Source of the DNA: Dermacentor variabilis
Taxonomy: Eukaryota; Arthropoda; Arachnida; Ixodida; Ixodidae
Length of the DNA stretch: 64,000 bases
NCBI RefSeq assembly: GCF_050947875.1
Contig: NC_134570.1
Span: forward strand, 103,402,122-103,466,121
Reading direction: 5' to 3'
Part shown: in pieces, positions 1 through 10,876 of the stretch
Layout of the letters: every line of letters begins with the position of its first letter
Position numbering within the stretch: position 1 is the first letter of the stretch
The notes under the pieces: generated by a model
Told to the model about the DNA's origin: nothing
Database searches by the model: none
Seen by the model: only the letters and a program-made list of their open reading frames with translations
Made by a program: the position numbers and the translations under genes

Positions 1-1970
1 GAGTTGGCTTATATGGGATCTCTTCATCTCGTAACCAGATGCAGAAGTAAAACTGTTCGTTTGGTGACTTGTAAATGTCGCATGAACATGGAAATGTATC
101 AAACAATTCCTCTTCATACCGAGGAAATGTAGTAACACTCAGTAATTAAGGAGATGATAAAAATGAGTACCATTAGCTGTAAGCCGCGTGGCGCTTCCGC
201 GAAGTGCTACCTGACTTAATTGCCGCACCTTCCTCTAGATGGCGCAAAGTTCCCTAGTTCAAGTGGAACTCTCGTTATAACGCCATAGCGTTAAGGACCC
301 CGTATCGCAGAAAATCGGGTGTCGGCGTCCGGCACCGGCACCCCCGTGAGTGAAAATTCCCGTAAATATATATATAGGTGTACGTATATGACATGTCTTG
401 CTACACGACATGCGGTATAGGCGGGTTATACTGCCACATCATTCTATGAATAAAGTTCCTCATACCTCGCCCCATATTTTTGGCAATGTTATTCCTCGGA
501 ATTTTACGACAGCCCATAAAAAAATGATCTTGAAACAAAACACCGACAGCGCATGCCTTTTATGTTAATTCTTCTGAAAATGAGATATTAAAAATGCGAA
601 ATAATAAGAGGAACCTGAAGATGGTGTTCCTTTTTTGGCATGGCTGTCAACTACCTTCGGGATCGGCCCACGCCCGAGGCCGCGCTTCTACCAGAAAGCT
701 GGCCTTCGTGCACAGCTTTCGTGTCCAGCGTATCCCGATGAACATTACGGTTACATAAGCTGCAGGTGCGAGAAATCGTGAGAAGCAGACATGGTTCTTC
801 GAATTATACCGCGTTCCACTGTTAAAGGTGAAGCTCAACCGTCCTCTAATTTTTTGATATGGTATGACGTGAGCGTAACATATTGGTGTCAGTGTGCACC
901 TGCGAAGTGGACAGATGTTAGATTGTACCTTCAAAGTCCGGCAATAGGATAAAAAGCATGGACCTAAAATGTTTTCAAGCAAATATAAGGCATTAGTTTT
1001 TAGCCCCAAATGCAACCATGTCACGTAGTTTTAATACAGAGGATGTCTGAGTTGGCTTTCTTCGATGCGAGGCCTGCAGTCCTTGAAACATGGGTCAGCT
1101 TGTCGAATCATTCACCAGTCATCGCATTAATCTCCGTTTCGACTGTTAAAAGAAAGATCTCGTTCATTCTCTCTCTGTGTATTCTTACTTACCACTACTT
1201 CGTATATACAGGCTGTCCCAGCATTCATGCATCGACCTTTAAAAGAAGCCGATGATCTTACGCGGATAAGACCAGGTGCATGTTGATCGGAACCCAGTTG
1301 AGAAAGAGCCAGTAAACTTTATTTCACGATACAGAATTTGTTTTTAGAATTGATTATAACATGCAGTAGCTAATCTTTTATTTGTCAAGATGTCAATTAT
1401 GTAACTGTAGATACCCGTAAGAGACGTCAAAATGTCATATGTCCAGCAAGGTACACATCGCGTTTTTATTTTTGCCAGCCGAAAGAGAAAGCTCATGAAA
1501 TATTTAACACATCAACTTGACAATGCATCCGCGCGTACGAGATCGTGGAGTAACATGAACAGGAGCGCCGAATCACCTGATAAAGTGCTCCATCTTTTGT
1601 CCCGGCGAGCCAGCTGCTTTGTGGCGCAAATCATAGATGGAGCGGAAACTTGTTGTGAGCACCCAGAGCAGCATCGCCTGCAGTGGCTCAAGCGCGGCGG
1701 GGCGTTAAGCAGCACATAGTGGCCTTTATGTATGTTGCCAAATTCATTCGCTTTAGAGATACCCACGTATTACCGCTGTTGGACCCGTGGCACTGTGCAT
1801 GTGCGTGCGCAAGCGAGTACCGCTTGTTCCCTGCCGAAGTTCGGGGGACATCCCGTTGCTTCTGAAAATGCATAAGAACGTACCACAGTAAGTGGCAGTA
1901 TTATTGTAGTGGTTTTTAACAACCAAATTTCAAACGTTGGTATGAATTTCCTAAAATTACATTTGTTAAA
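1..1970. other. intergenic, no gene recognised
   Basis: I see no gene here. Open frames are short and overlap on both strands without a coding signature. A short AT run lies near 366-378. The stretch from about 1200 begins with a motif (GGCTGTCCCAGC) that resembles the ends of dispersed arthropod repeats, but I cannot delimit an element. Identity as decayed repeat DNA is an inference. Confidence 0.5.
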
Positions 1971-1973
1971 AAA

Positions 1974-2620
1974 ATTACTGGCTCTCCCGTAATCTAGATT
2001 AGATGTAGACATGAAATAGCAACTGGCAAAGCCGATTGGGTGGAGATGATACTAGTCATAGTCTTCAAACCACAGCGCACCACGCCATACTGTGCACTGC
2101 TCCATATGGGCGCAAGTTTCCTGTCATTGGGAGAACCTGATTGCAACTATTGTCTCGGTCATACAGCCATCCGCGGTGCGCCGGACGCTACCGGCCTGGG
2201 CGTGGCCGGCGTTCCGGACGCGCCAAGGACCTCGCAGACCCCTGGCATTCAGAAGAGCGCAGGCAACTCTGCCTCAGCGCCGAAAGATGACAATCAAATG
2301 TATATAGTGCTCTGTATCTGCCTTTTGAAGCGTTTGTATTGGAAACGACGAATAAAACTTCAGCGTATTAGAAGTTACAGCTTGACTGATATTGTGAACA
2401 AACATTAGGAAGAACTCGGAAGCAATATTTTGTTGTAAGTCGTTTGGGGAGTAATTAGAGTATGTAATGCGGTCGTGTACAAAGGGCGGGGGAGCTCGCT
2501 TTATTCCCGCAAGCTCACTGGATGTTCTCGTTTGAGTGCCCAGATAACGGCTCTGGCTCTTGGCTCAAGGTCACTTGAAGGTCTATGACGACGGGAGCAA
2601 AAACCACATCATGCTTCAAA
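1974..2620 (+). repeat. interspersed repeat, copy a of a tandem pair (internally deleted)
   Basis: The block starts with a GCTGGCTCTCCC-type motif and ends just before the same motif recurs at about 2623, so it is the first member of a head-to-tail pair. Compared with copy b (2621-3660) and the third copy (27859-28682) it lacks much of the middle. The shared 3' part, with ATCTGCC, GAACTCGGAAGCAATATTT and TTCTCGTTTGAGTGCC, is clear. No intact reading frame is conserved among the copies. I do not know the family. Confidence 0.6.
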
Positions 2621-3660
2621 AAATTGCTGGCTCTCCCATAATCAAGAGTGCATGTAAGCCTGAAATTGAAACCCGCAAAGGAGCTTGGTTGGAGATTATA
2701 TTAGCCGCAATCTTAAAATTCGTGTCGTGCATGTTCGCAACGGCACACCGCACCACGCTATGCTGTGCACTGGTCCATATGGACGCTTCCCAGCTAGAAG
2801 AATAAAAACCCCTGAAGGTGCCACGAAAGGCAGCGAAAGACGCCATGGAGAGACCGAGCGCGCACTGCCCAGCTGGAAGAAGAAAAGCACCTGAAGGAGG
2901 CACGGCCAAACGTCGACGCAAATATCGATTCTTGCTACATAATCTCTACGCAAGAGATCAAGTGTTGGGCTGCCGCTGAGCACACGGCTGGCTTCAGGCA
3001 GCGTTCGCTTGCCAAGGCTGCCTGCGTAACCAGTGGCGTAGCAACGGGGGGGGGGGGGGAGGGGAAGGCGTGGGCCCCGGGTGCACGGGGCCAATAGGGG
3101 GGGGGGGGAGTCATATACGTCTGAAGACACCGGAAAATAGTCGATATCCTCGTCTTCTTCATCTACACCCGGGGGGGTGGGGGTGACACAAGAGCTAAGG
3201 GCCCCGGTTGCCAGATGACCTAGCTACGCCACTGTGCGTAACTTAATGCTCTTTTCTAACTTTTCCTTCCTCCGTGAAGGCAAGCAGCGCATCAGAGGCG
3301 TCCGGCACCACACCACATAGCAGCTCGTCAAGCGCAGTAGATCTGCCGCCAATTCCATTTCCCAGAATCGAAGTGTATGGCGCCCTGTATCTGCCTTTTG
3401 ATCGCTATTGCAAGTTACAAGTAAAACTTAGGAAGAAACATTAGAATGAATTCGGAAGCAATATTTTTCTAACTTGTTTGGGAGTAACTAGCGCATGTAA
3501 TTCGGTCCTGTACAAAGGGTGGGGAAGGCGGTCTCGTTTTGTTCTCGCAACTTGCCATTATGTTCTCGTTTGAGTGCCGGGATAATGGCTCCAGCTTTTG
3601 GCTCAAGGTCCCTTGATGGTCGCCGACAACGGCAGCTAAAAGCATTTCATGCTTAAACAC
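2621..3660 (+). repeat. interspersed repeat, copy b of a tandem pair
   Basis: This is the second tandem unit of the same repeat, running from ATTGCTGGCTCTCCC to ATTTCATGCTTAAA. It aligns along its length with 27859-28682, except that a 204-bp MITE (3031-3234) is inserted in it. Part of it also aligns to the minus strand of 29250-29680. A stop-free stretch at 2560-2805 resembles the minus-strand frame at 29676-29251, but both are short and broken. The function and class of the repeat are unknown. Confidence 0.65.
3031..3234. mobile_element. hAT-type MITE, 204 bp
   Basis: The element begins CAGTGGCGTAGC and ends with the perfect reverse complement GCTACGCCACTG. It is flanked by a perfect 8-bp direct repeat, TGCGTAAC, at 3023-3030 and 3235-3242. 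The 8-bp target duplication and the CAGTGGCGTAGC end are typical of non-autonomous hAT elements. The interior is G-rich, with runs of 14 G at 3046-3059 and 12 G at 3097-3108, and encodes nothing. The homologous repeat copy near 28268 has an empty site, which confirms the insertion. Confidence 0.88.
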
Positions 3661-4099
3661 AATAAACCAGGGATTGCAAAACAAGTTGAGAAAAAAAAGA
3701 CGGAACAAAGGAAAAATACCACTTTCGTACGACTGAGTCTTCTCACATTAAAACGGGATAGCCTTCTCCCCAAACGTTTACAACATTTTTCACTATAAGT
3801 GATATGTATTGAGCGACACGTCAGACTGAAAGTGCTTAGGTAGAAGGCACCCAGGGTGTACAGCGATAGGCTATGGTTCAGAATTCAAACAAGCAACTAC
3901 ACCAGCCACTAAAACATGGCTCGCGTTAAATAGAACCTTTAAGCCGCTCCATAATTACACTGCTAGAAAGCCTTTTTTTTACTTAGCTGATTATAAGGTA
4001 ACTAAAATGCAAAACAGAACAAAATTTCATACTTAATTTATTATGTGCAAAGCACAGAAATCCACTTGCACGAAAACGTGCCGATACGATATTCTTTCT
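3661..4099. other. intergenic, nothing recognised
   Basis: No open frame, repeat family or regulatory site can be supported here. It links the dispersed repeat pair to the first sequence that aligns with the gene-cluster duplication units. Confidence 0.5.
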
Positions 4100-5715
4100 G
4101 GAAAGCAGTCGAACGTCAAATAAAAAATGTTTCCCTGAAATATAAGTGATGCGTATCTCCGTGAGGGAAGACATTTTGTAACAACGAGCTTCCATTTCTC
4201 GCTTCGTAAGAGGCACATTTGCGTCTATCGATGCTTTAAACACACCAAGAATATCTACTCAGAGATCACCGCTTGTCTTTTGTGTCTACAAATTGCAGCC
4301 CTCATTAAGGCTGTTCTTAAAGATCCCACGTCAATAGTCCGCGTAACAGAGGGTGATCTAAACTGAAGGCATAGCAACAAAATTGGCATACCGCAGCACT
4401 CGTAAATGTCACCGATGTTGCTCAATCCTTTTGTCGATGATTTTGCCAAACGACTAGACAACATTCGTGCTTGCATTTTACAGTATACATGGGCGATATT
4501 GCCCTCCTGATAAGAAAAGGCTACCTTACATAACAAGAAAGGATATTTCGGGTAACCTCGATGCCATTGATGGCCTCCTGAGACGCAATTCTGTGGTGCC
4601 ATCATAGAAAACACAATACACTATTTTGTATAGTTCCTCTTCAGTCAAAACAAAATTTCAGTTTATAATATAACAGACAAGATTTGAAGTATGGCCACTA
4701 CATTGATGAAAGCCCTTCGATAATACACCAAATAAGTACACCTAATAAAACGTGTGTCATTCCGCGAAGCACGTGTAAACGTGGCCAAGCAACTTATCTG
4801 AGCTCTGCTGCAATCCGCGTCCATCACAACGAACAGTGCTACAGCCTGAACAAAGGTCACTGACACTGGCTGGAAATACCAAACCTGACTAACCTGACAT
4901 ATTAGGGTCACAAAATAACATGCTCGTGACATTTTAAACCACCGTGTCATTGTGCTACATGAAATACCTTAGTCTTTTTATTTATAATAGCTTCAGGGAC
5001 ATAGGAATTAAAGGCATTAAAGAGCGGTTAAATAATGCACTACAATATTAACAGGTGTATGAATGGAGGGAGGAATGTAGCTAAAAATCAAAAGACGGCC
5101 AAACTGAAAACACTTTTACTCAGAAATGCGTCCGCGAAGCTAAGCAAATAAATTACGGCAACATCCAAAGACACTAAGTGAAATACTTATCAAAGCAAAA
5201 TCACTGTTCGTTTCCAGACGATGAACAGATAGCGTCACAGTGGAATGTTCAAGGCAGCGTCAAGATCTCACCCAGTCATACCATTCAAAGAGTGAAACAA
5301 AAACACGCTGAGCAGGCAACGTACGCATGGCCACCACTAATTCACTTTATTTATTAGAAGACCTTATCGCCTCCCCCCCCCCCCCCCCCGCACGGAGAAT
5401 CTCACCATACAGAAGTGCTCTTGATACGACCTCCCTACCCTTCTTATTTACAACTCTCCTCTCTCTCTTACGGCTTTGAATGTCATTTTGCCTACGTGCC
5501 TCAAAATGGAAAGTGTTCATAGCAATCTAGCGTCTGGTGCTATGTTTAGGCATTAGGCAGCCGATGCGACCTTAGCACCCAAACTGCGACACCAGAAGTG
5601 ATATGCAAAGCAGTGTGTTAGACGAAGGTTAACTTTAATCGATTTTCGTGAATTCCAGCTGGCCACATCACAAATAAGGTTTTAAAAATACGAGGCGTCT
5701 TCTTTCACCAGTGAG
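4100..5715. repeat. partial duplication unit upstream of gene 1
   Basis: This stretch aligns with two other places in the window. Positions 4100-4290 match 14060-14450 and 32100-32250 (shared TTTCCCTGAAAT and CTCCGTGAGGGAAGAC). From about 4410 onward it matches 17810-19270 and 44480-45970, ending at the gene promoter. Relative to those copies, about 3.3 kb (roughly 14480-17790 in unit 1) is missing between the two blocks. It is therefore the promoter-proximal tail of another duplication unit with an internal deletion. Confidence 0.75.
5373..5389. repeat. poly-C run, 17 nt
   Basis: An uninterrupted run of 17 C lies about 330 bp upstream of the gene 1 TATA box. The length of such a homopolymer is uncertain in any assembly. 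Confidence 0.9.
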
Positions 5716-5722
5716 TATAAAA
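5716..5722 (+). promoter_or_regulatory. TATA box of gene 1
   Basis: TATAAAA lies 72 bp before the ATG and is embedded in GTATAAAAGCAGGTAG. The same block stands at the same distance before genes 2 and 3. Transcription would start about 30 bp downstream, near 5746-5750, giving a 5' leader of about 45 nt. Confidence 0.85.
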
Positions 5723-5793
5723 GCAGGTAGCGGACCTGTGCCTTTGCATTAGTTCTTCCGAGCACCTACCCGCTACCAGAAATCCACCCAACC

Positions 5794-6628
5794 ATGATCA
5801 CAGTAAGTAGTCACAAGTGGCTTTGTTAGCAATATTCCGTAGTAAAATTCAAGTCGCACAGTAACACAATGCATGTTAGTTCGCCTCCAGTGATGACTTC
5901 ATGCGCTCCAGCACTCTCCTAGTTGCTTTAGAGACCAATTCCGTTCAACAGGCAAGCCGTAACTTTTGGATATATGTCATAATTATGAAAGATGGCATGC
6001 AAGACAGGCATCTCTGCTAAAGGCTGTTTTATTAATGTTTTTGTCATACATCAGTACCAAGTTCACCTTTCTTTATCAGTGCGCAACGTTCGACGGTACT
6101 TGGCTTTGTATGCCGATGAAAATGCGACACAACGAAGCAAGACGAACACTTTGCGCTTTGCAGCGAGAGCGCTTTACGGCGCTGGTCAACCCTTAAATCC
6201 AAAATTCTTATTGTTTTTCGCTTCCTACTGCCTTGTATGTCTGCATTTAATTATAACGTGTGCCGGCCCAGGTCCTGTGCCTCCTTGCCGCTATTCTTGG
6301 CAATGCCATGGCGGTTTACGTTCCGACATACGGCCTGCCGGTGGCCGGCTACCCCGGCGTTCCTGTGGCCGGCTACCCCGGCGTGCCAGCTGTCACGAGT
6401 GTCCACGCCGCCCCCGTTGCCGCCCTGCACACCGTCCATAAGGCGGTGCCAGTGAGCCCCACTGTCCACAACGTGGCTACACCGTACGGCTACCGCACAA
6501 CCGGTGTTAGTTACAGCCATAGAGTCGACGCCCACCCAGTGCGCGCACGCTACGCGTACGGCCTCACGCCTTATGGCCTCAGCTACGGATACGGGCTTGG
6601 TGGCTACGGATACCCTACCGTGTTGTAG
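5794..6628 (+). CDS. secreted cuticle-like Tyr/Gly/Val/Pro-rich protein, gene 1 (spliced)
   Basis: This is a two-exon coding sequence: 5794-5802 (ATG ATC ACA, then donor GTAAGT) joined to 6272-6628 (acceptor CCCAG). The product is 121 aa. A 17-aa signal peptide (MITVLCLLAAILGNAMA) is split by the intron after codon 3. The mature ~104 aa carry two VAGYPGVP repeats, a V/A/P-rich stretch, the core VATPYGYRTTGVSY and a Tyr-Gly-rich tail ending GYPTVL. There is no Rebers-Riddiford chitin-binding motif. The composition suggests an extracellular structural protein of cuticle or a similar matrix, but the exact role is inference. The start is fixed by the paralogs and by the CAACC-ATG context; the in-frame internal ATG at residue 16 is within the signal peptide. 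A TAG at 6626-6628 ends the protein two residues earlier than in genes 2-4, which end KK. Confidence 0.85.
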
Positions 6629-7641
6629 AAGTGGTGAGCTGTGGTAAACATTTTCCGGATAGCTGCGACTTACGCCATGTGGTAGAAATCTGGTGATTCT
6701 ACAGCTGGTAACAGTGAAGTTACTTTTCCCATTACAGGGAGATGATGTTGTAGATTCATATTTTTTTACTATCTTTAAGTTAATAATGCGGGAACAGGTT
6801 GTATGAAAGAAAGCTTTAGTTTAGAACAAAGATTTAGTTTCTTTTGAAAAAGTGATGGCCAGCAGTGATGCACGTTACAAGGCCCGGAAATTACGCGGGC
6901 ACGAAAGCTAGGTATAGCAAGGTAAAATAGATTGCTTTCCGAGCCAAATCACTCCATGTGCTTAATAATGATATTATGGTCAAGAGGCATTGCACCAATA
7001 TTCTATAAAGCTTATTAGGCTTCTGAATCAGGATCAAGACCGGCTGTAGAGGAAACGGTCTCTAGTCAGCGAAAGAAGCCTGCCATTTATATCGAATAGA
7101 AGATAGCTATTAGCGTAACGGACTGGAAGGTTTTCGGCAAGAAGAAGTCCAAATTTGTGTGCACCCGACCAATAGCGCTGATGAAAGATATTATATAGCC
7201 TCTCTTGGCATCTCTAAAACATTTGGATCAAATTTTTTTTGCGATCCAATATCAAACTCTTCTCAGGGACGCCTATAATATTCAAGAAGCCAGCAGATCC
7301 ATGTAGCACTGGATAAAGGATTCGGTCCTCCTCAAGATCAGTGGTTTCTAACCTGACCAAATAAAAGCGGGTTTATTTCTGTTTTAGTCCTTTTTGTGCG
7401 CTCATTATGGGCGCTAACATTTTATTTTCGTAATTTTTGCTGACACATCACACAATGATACGATGCTCATTGTGAGCCAGTTTGTGCGATACTAACTCCA
7501 AGATGATGAATTCCGGCTTTTACTTATAGTGTAAGTAAAACTGGTTAGTTTATTGTTCCCTCATTTCGTGTTGTTTGGAAAGCTACACGAAAATTTTACA
7601 ACCTGTTTTATTTATCGAGATACATTATTGTAATATTTCAG

Positions 7642-7795
7642 AGACAAGATCAAGCGCTGAAGTCGGATTGTTCATCAAGGCGTTTTGAGAAACAACGAAA
7701 GCGTGACACCTTGACGAGTGGGATGCCCTGCGCGATCCTTCAAATGCTATCTTCTTCGTCTACAAAAGGAAATAAATACCTGCAACAATGTGACG
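7642..7795 (+). other. non-coding third exon (3' UTR) of gene 1
   Basis: A donor at 6633/6634 (TG|GTGAGC) pairs with an acceptor at 7641 (TAATATTTCAG). The exon begins AGACAAGATCAAG, as do exon 3 of genes 2, 3 and 4. AATAAA at 7771-7776 followed by a GT-rich tract marks the 3' end; the exact cleavage site is approximate. In gene 1 the coding sequence stops in exon 2, so this exon is wholly untranslated. Confidence 0.75.
7771..7776 (+). terminator. polyadenylation signal of gene 1
   Basis: AATAAA lies about 130 bp into exon 3, at the position equivalent to the AATAAA in genes 2-4. Confidence 0.8.
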
Positions 7796-9948
7796 TTTCT
7801 CTTGAGCTTCCACTAATATGATCTTTTCAGCCATAGGCTGCCTCTGCCTATTTCCCTGCGAGGGTAAATTGCTTTAGCGCTTATTAGGGCGAGATCGCTG
7901 TTCAACGGAAACAGAGATTTAATGCTATGCAGTCAGAAATAAGACTAAACGATTTGTATTCTTTTTTTTTACGTTTATCTCAGTCGAGTTTTACGACATC
8001 AACATCAGCCTCACGAAATACCACAATATTAAATGCAAGTCAATCAATTCTGGAGGAAAGTGTAAGTATCGCAGCAAAATTTGATTCGATAGGAAGCTTA
8101 TAGGCACAGTGAACAAAGTCATAGGTGAGAACGTGAACGCACATGTCACACCAGCACATTTCGTGCGAAGCCGACCGGCCATTTTTTCTTTTGTTTTACC
8201 TGGTCCTCTAACAGCAGGAATTTTCAGTTTATAAACATTTCAATGAGTAAAAGAACACTATTAGAGAATACTGCTAAAGAAAGGTGCTGTGTCTGTTAAT
8301 TATATGCGGGCTTAATAGGTAATGTGGCACTGTCTGTGACAAGAGAGAATATGTGGGTTGCCTCCTTTGGAGACAACTGCATCAGCTCCGCTGTGGCATT
8401 AAAAAAAACATCTAGTTGATGACGAAGCCGCTATGGATCTTCCTGAACACGTCATTACAGGTATTTTAGAACCTCATTCTGGAATAAGCCTTAATTCCTT
8501 AGGAGGTAATTTCGGAACCAAGATTCCGTGAAAATACATATTCCGCTGCATCTAATAAAGAAGACAGTGTCGACACCGCTCGAGGGAAATTTCAGGTTCC
8601 TGCAAGCTGGATCTGACGAGCTACCTACAGTTCTTCGAGCCATATTTCAATCGAAATAACAACAAATTTCTCAGAGAAGCTATATTATTTAGGCTTATGC
8701 TTCAAGCAAGCATCAAAGTCATTCATCACAAATAGCTCAAACGCTGGACAGCCCATCCGACAGTCCAGATGGGTCGATAGCTCTCTATGAACTAGCTGCG
8801 AAAAACAATGAGTATCTGCGTGATAAAAGGCCTTATGATAAATCTACAACTATTGCTTCGAGGGATAGTGAGATGGTGGCAAGAATTCCGACTTCCGCAA
8901 TAAGGTCCCGATTGTAAGTTTATATAGAAGGAGAGTTTCCTTCCAACTTTCAGCAAGAATTGGTTTGAGCGATGACATCAGCAATGCAAACGCTACCGTC
9001 ACTTTAACATACACCATATGTCATAGCCATATGTGCGCACGATTGCACATTACGGGGTCAAACTTAAAAAAATATTCGTGTTGCTCTCGCTTGCGCCCTC
9101 GTCCTTAATCTACGTGGAACAAAAATGTCAGCATGTTGTAAATTTTCATCAAACGGCAGGAGTAGGAAGCTTGCCGTCGCCGTCATACAAGCGTCGTTAG
9201 CATCGCCTTGCTGCCGTCATCTGAAACATGCTCGCGTCTAACGCAAATTTGTCGCCTTAAAAAAACACGTTAGTCCACCTGGCGATGCATTGCAGAACCC
9301 TGAATGACGCTGCATAGCCAGCTACCAGCAATATGTTTCGCATGAGATTGATTCTCTGAATTCATGGGATCTGCATTCTTTCTTTCTTTTTTACTATTGA
9401 AGAGGTTCGGAACAAGACGATACAGTAACCTACTGTTGCTGCATACCGCAAATTTTCTGGAATGAGACAAAGGGTGCTCGGCAACAAAATATTCCTTGCT
9501 TTTGCTCAAGGCGCCTTAGCCCTTCCCCTGGTGCTTAAGTATATGTGTGGTGGCTAAAACATGGCGTCTGTGATGTATTTACAGCTCCACAATCGCTTCC
9601 GGCACATGCAGTTAGTAAAAGCGTAGCCTTTGAGATCTTCTGCTTCTCAGTGGCAACTGCCGCTGGGGAGTGGTTTTAGACGCCACCAATGGTTAAACTA
9701 ACAAAGATAGCGTAATTTATGCTGCAACAAAACCGCAAATTACCGCAACAGTTTTACATAGCACCAAAGGCAGATAGTACTTGGAAATTGCAAACTATTC
9801 TCAATAAATTGCTCCCAAATATTCATCAGGAATCAAAGCGGGCAATTTATAAGGGTTCCATGTCGCTTGATTCTGTTCTTGCTGTACTCCCTTGCCGAAT
9901 GGTAAAACCTGTGTTATTGTACAGCAAGTTATGTAACAACACAACACA
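7796..9948. other. intergenic of unit 1, no gene
   Basis: No protein-coding gene is supported. Positions 7930-8190 align with 51380-51620 downstream of gene 3 (shared GTGCGAAGCCGACC-type motif). Positions 8870-9520 align with 22010-22620 downstream of gene 2 (shared GAGTTTCCTTCCAACTTTCAGC). The short frames are not conserved between the copies. Confidence 0.6.
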
Positions 9949-10035
9949 TAAGGAAGGGACTACGATAGACACCGAGCGAAAAGAGCGAAAAGAGAGCGCT
10001 CTTTTCACTCGGTGTCTGTTGTCGTCCCTTCCTTA
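9949..10035. repeat. 87-bp palindrome (hairpin) present only in unit 1
   Basis: A left arm (9949-9987, TAAGGAAGGGAC...) and a right arm (9997-10035, ...GTCCCTTCCTTA) are near-perfect inverse complements of 39 nt around a 9-nt spacer. The equivalent region of unit 2 (about 22990-23090) has no such palindrome, so it is an insertion or a local inverted duplication. It may be a foldback or MITE-like remnant. Confidence 0.85.
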
Positions 10036-10464
10036 GGTGCCTTCAGGTAATACGTCACCCTAGTACTGACGCCAGCCGTTAACTGACGGGAGCATTGGGA
10101 TAAAAAGAATGTGAAACCAAGTTACCCGACGAACGTTTTATTTTTTTATTCATTGGCGCTTAAAGAGTAAATCAATATTTTTGCCTATTAATAAATTTTC
10201 CGCCTTATTTCTCTTGCGTTACCTAGCGATAAGCCAATGACGCGCCACCAAAGCGAGCGAGGCCGGCTGCGCATGTGAGCCCTTGTCTGTTCGTCGACCC
10301 GTCTACCTTCTTTTTTTTTATGTGGCCTGATTTCTTAGGCTCCTGGCGTATCCTTCCGTTCTTTCTGCACTTCGACACGGCACCACGGGGCTATTGCACT
10401 GGGGCAAGGTGAGAAATTTTGTTTGACAGTCTGCGCTGCATTTCAAGCAATTTAAGCTAACATC

Positions 10465-10860
10465 ACGGGGCACCGGGCGTTGTGGCGCAGTTATCGAAAT
10501 ACTGGCCGGCCGTTGTGGACAGTTAGTTTGGCTTGTACTGACTCCTACTGAGAGGTAAGTGCGACGATTTCAATGACCTCCGACTTTATTGTTATTTCAG
10601 TACTTTTGAGCACGCTCGCTGCACCTGGCGTTCCGACGCAGTTAGTTTCCCGTGTACCGAATATCACTGGGACAAGTAGGTGACGCTTTCTCTGACCCCT
10701 AGCTTTATTGTAACTAATTTCGGTAGTTTCCGGGGTACTTTTGAGGCACGTTGCAGCAACCGGCGCAGTGGCGTAGTTTGCGAAAAGCATCTCGGTCGTT
10801 GTGGTACTGTTAGTGTCGCGTGTATTGAATCTTACGGGACCAGGTTCATGACGCTTTTTA
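10465..10860. repeat. degenerate internal tandem array in repeat copy A
   Basis: A motif of the form CAGTTAGTTTGGCGTGTACT followed by GACAAGTAGGTGACGCTTT and GACCCC...TTTATTGTAAC recurs about three times (near 10517, 10637 and 10806), with spacings between about 110 and 170 bp. Equivalent arrays lie near 23560-23830 and, inverted, near 40085-40600. The array seems to be an intrinsic part of the 1.7-kb repeat. Confidence 0.55.
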
Positions 10861-10862
10861 TG

Positions 10863-10876
10863 CCCCCCCCCCCCCC
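10863..10876. repeat. poly-C run, 14 nt
   Basis: Homopolymer within the dispersed repeat. The unit 2 copy has only a short interrupted C-rich tract at about 23823-23838. Confidence 0.9.

Noticed and set aside
3046..3108. G runs as a possible G-quadruplex regulatory site
   Set aside because: They are inside a MITE far from any gene, and the homopolymer lengths may be assembly-dependent.
5992..6455. Overlapping Arg/Pro/Cys-rich open frames across gene 1 exon 2, with equivalents at 19806-20074, 46351-46774 and 58156-58536, and minus-strand frames there
   Set aside because: They are alternate-frame shadows of the GC-rich exon 2. The frame that continues the split signal peptide and is conserved in all four copies is the real one.
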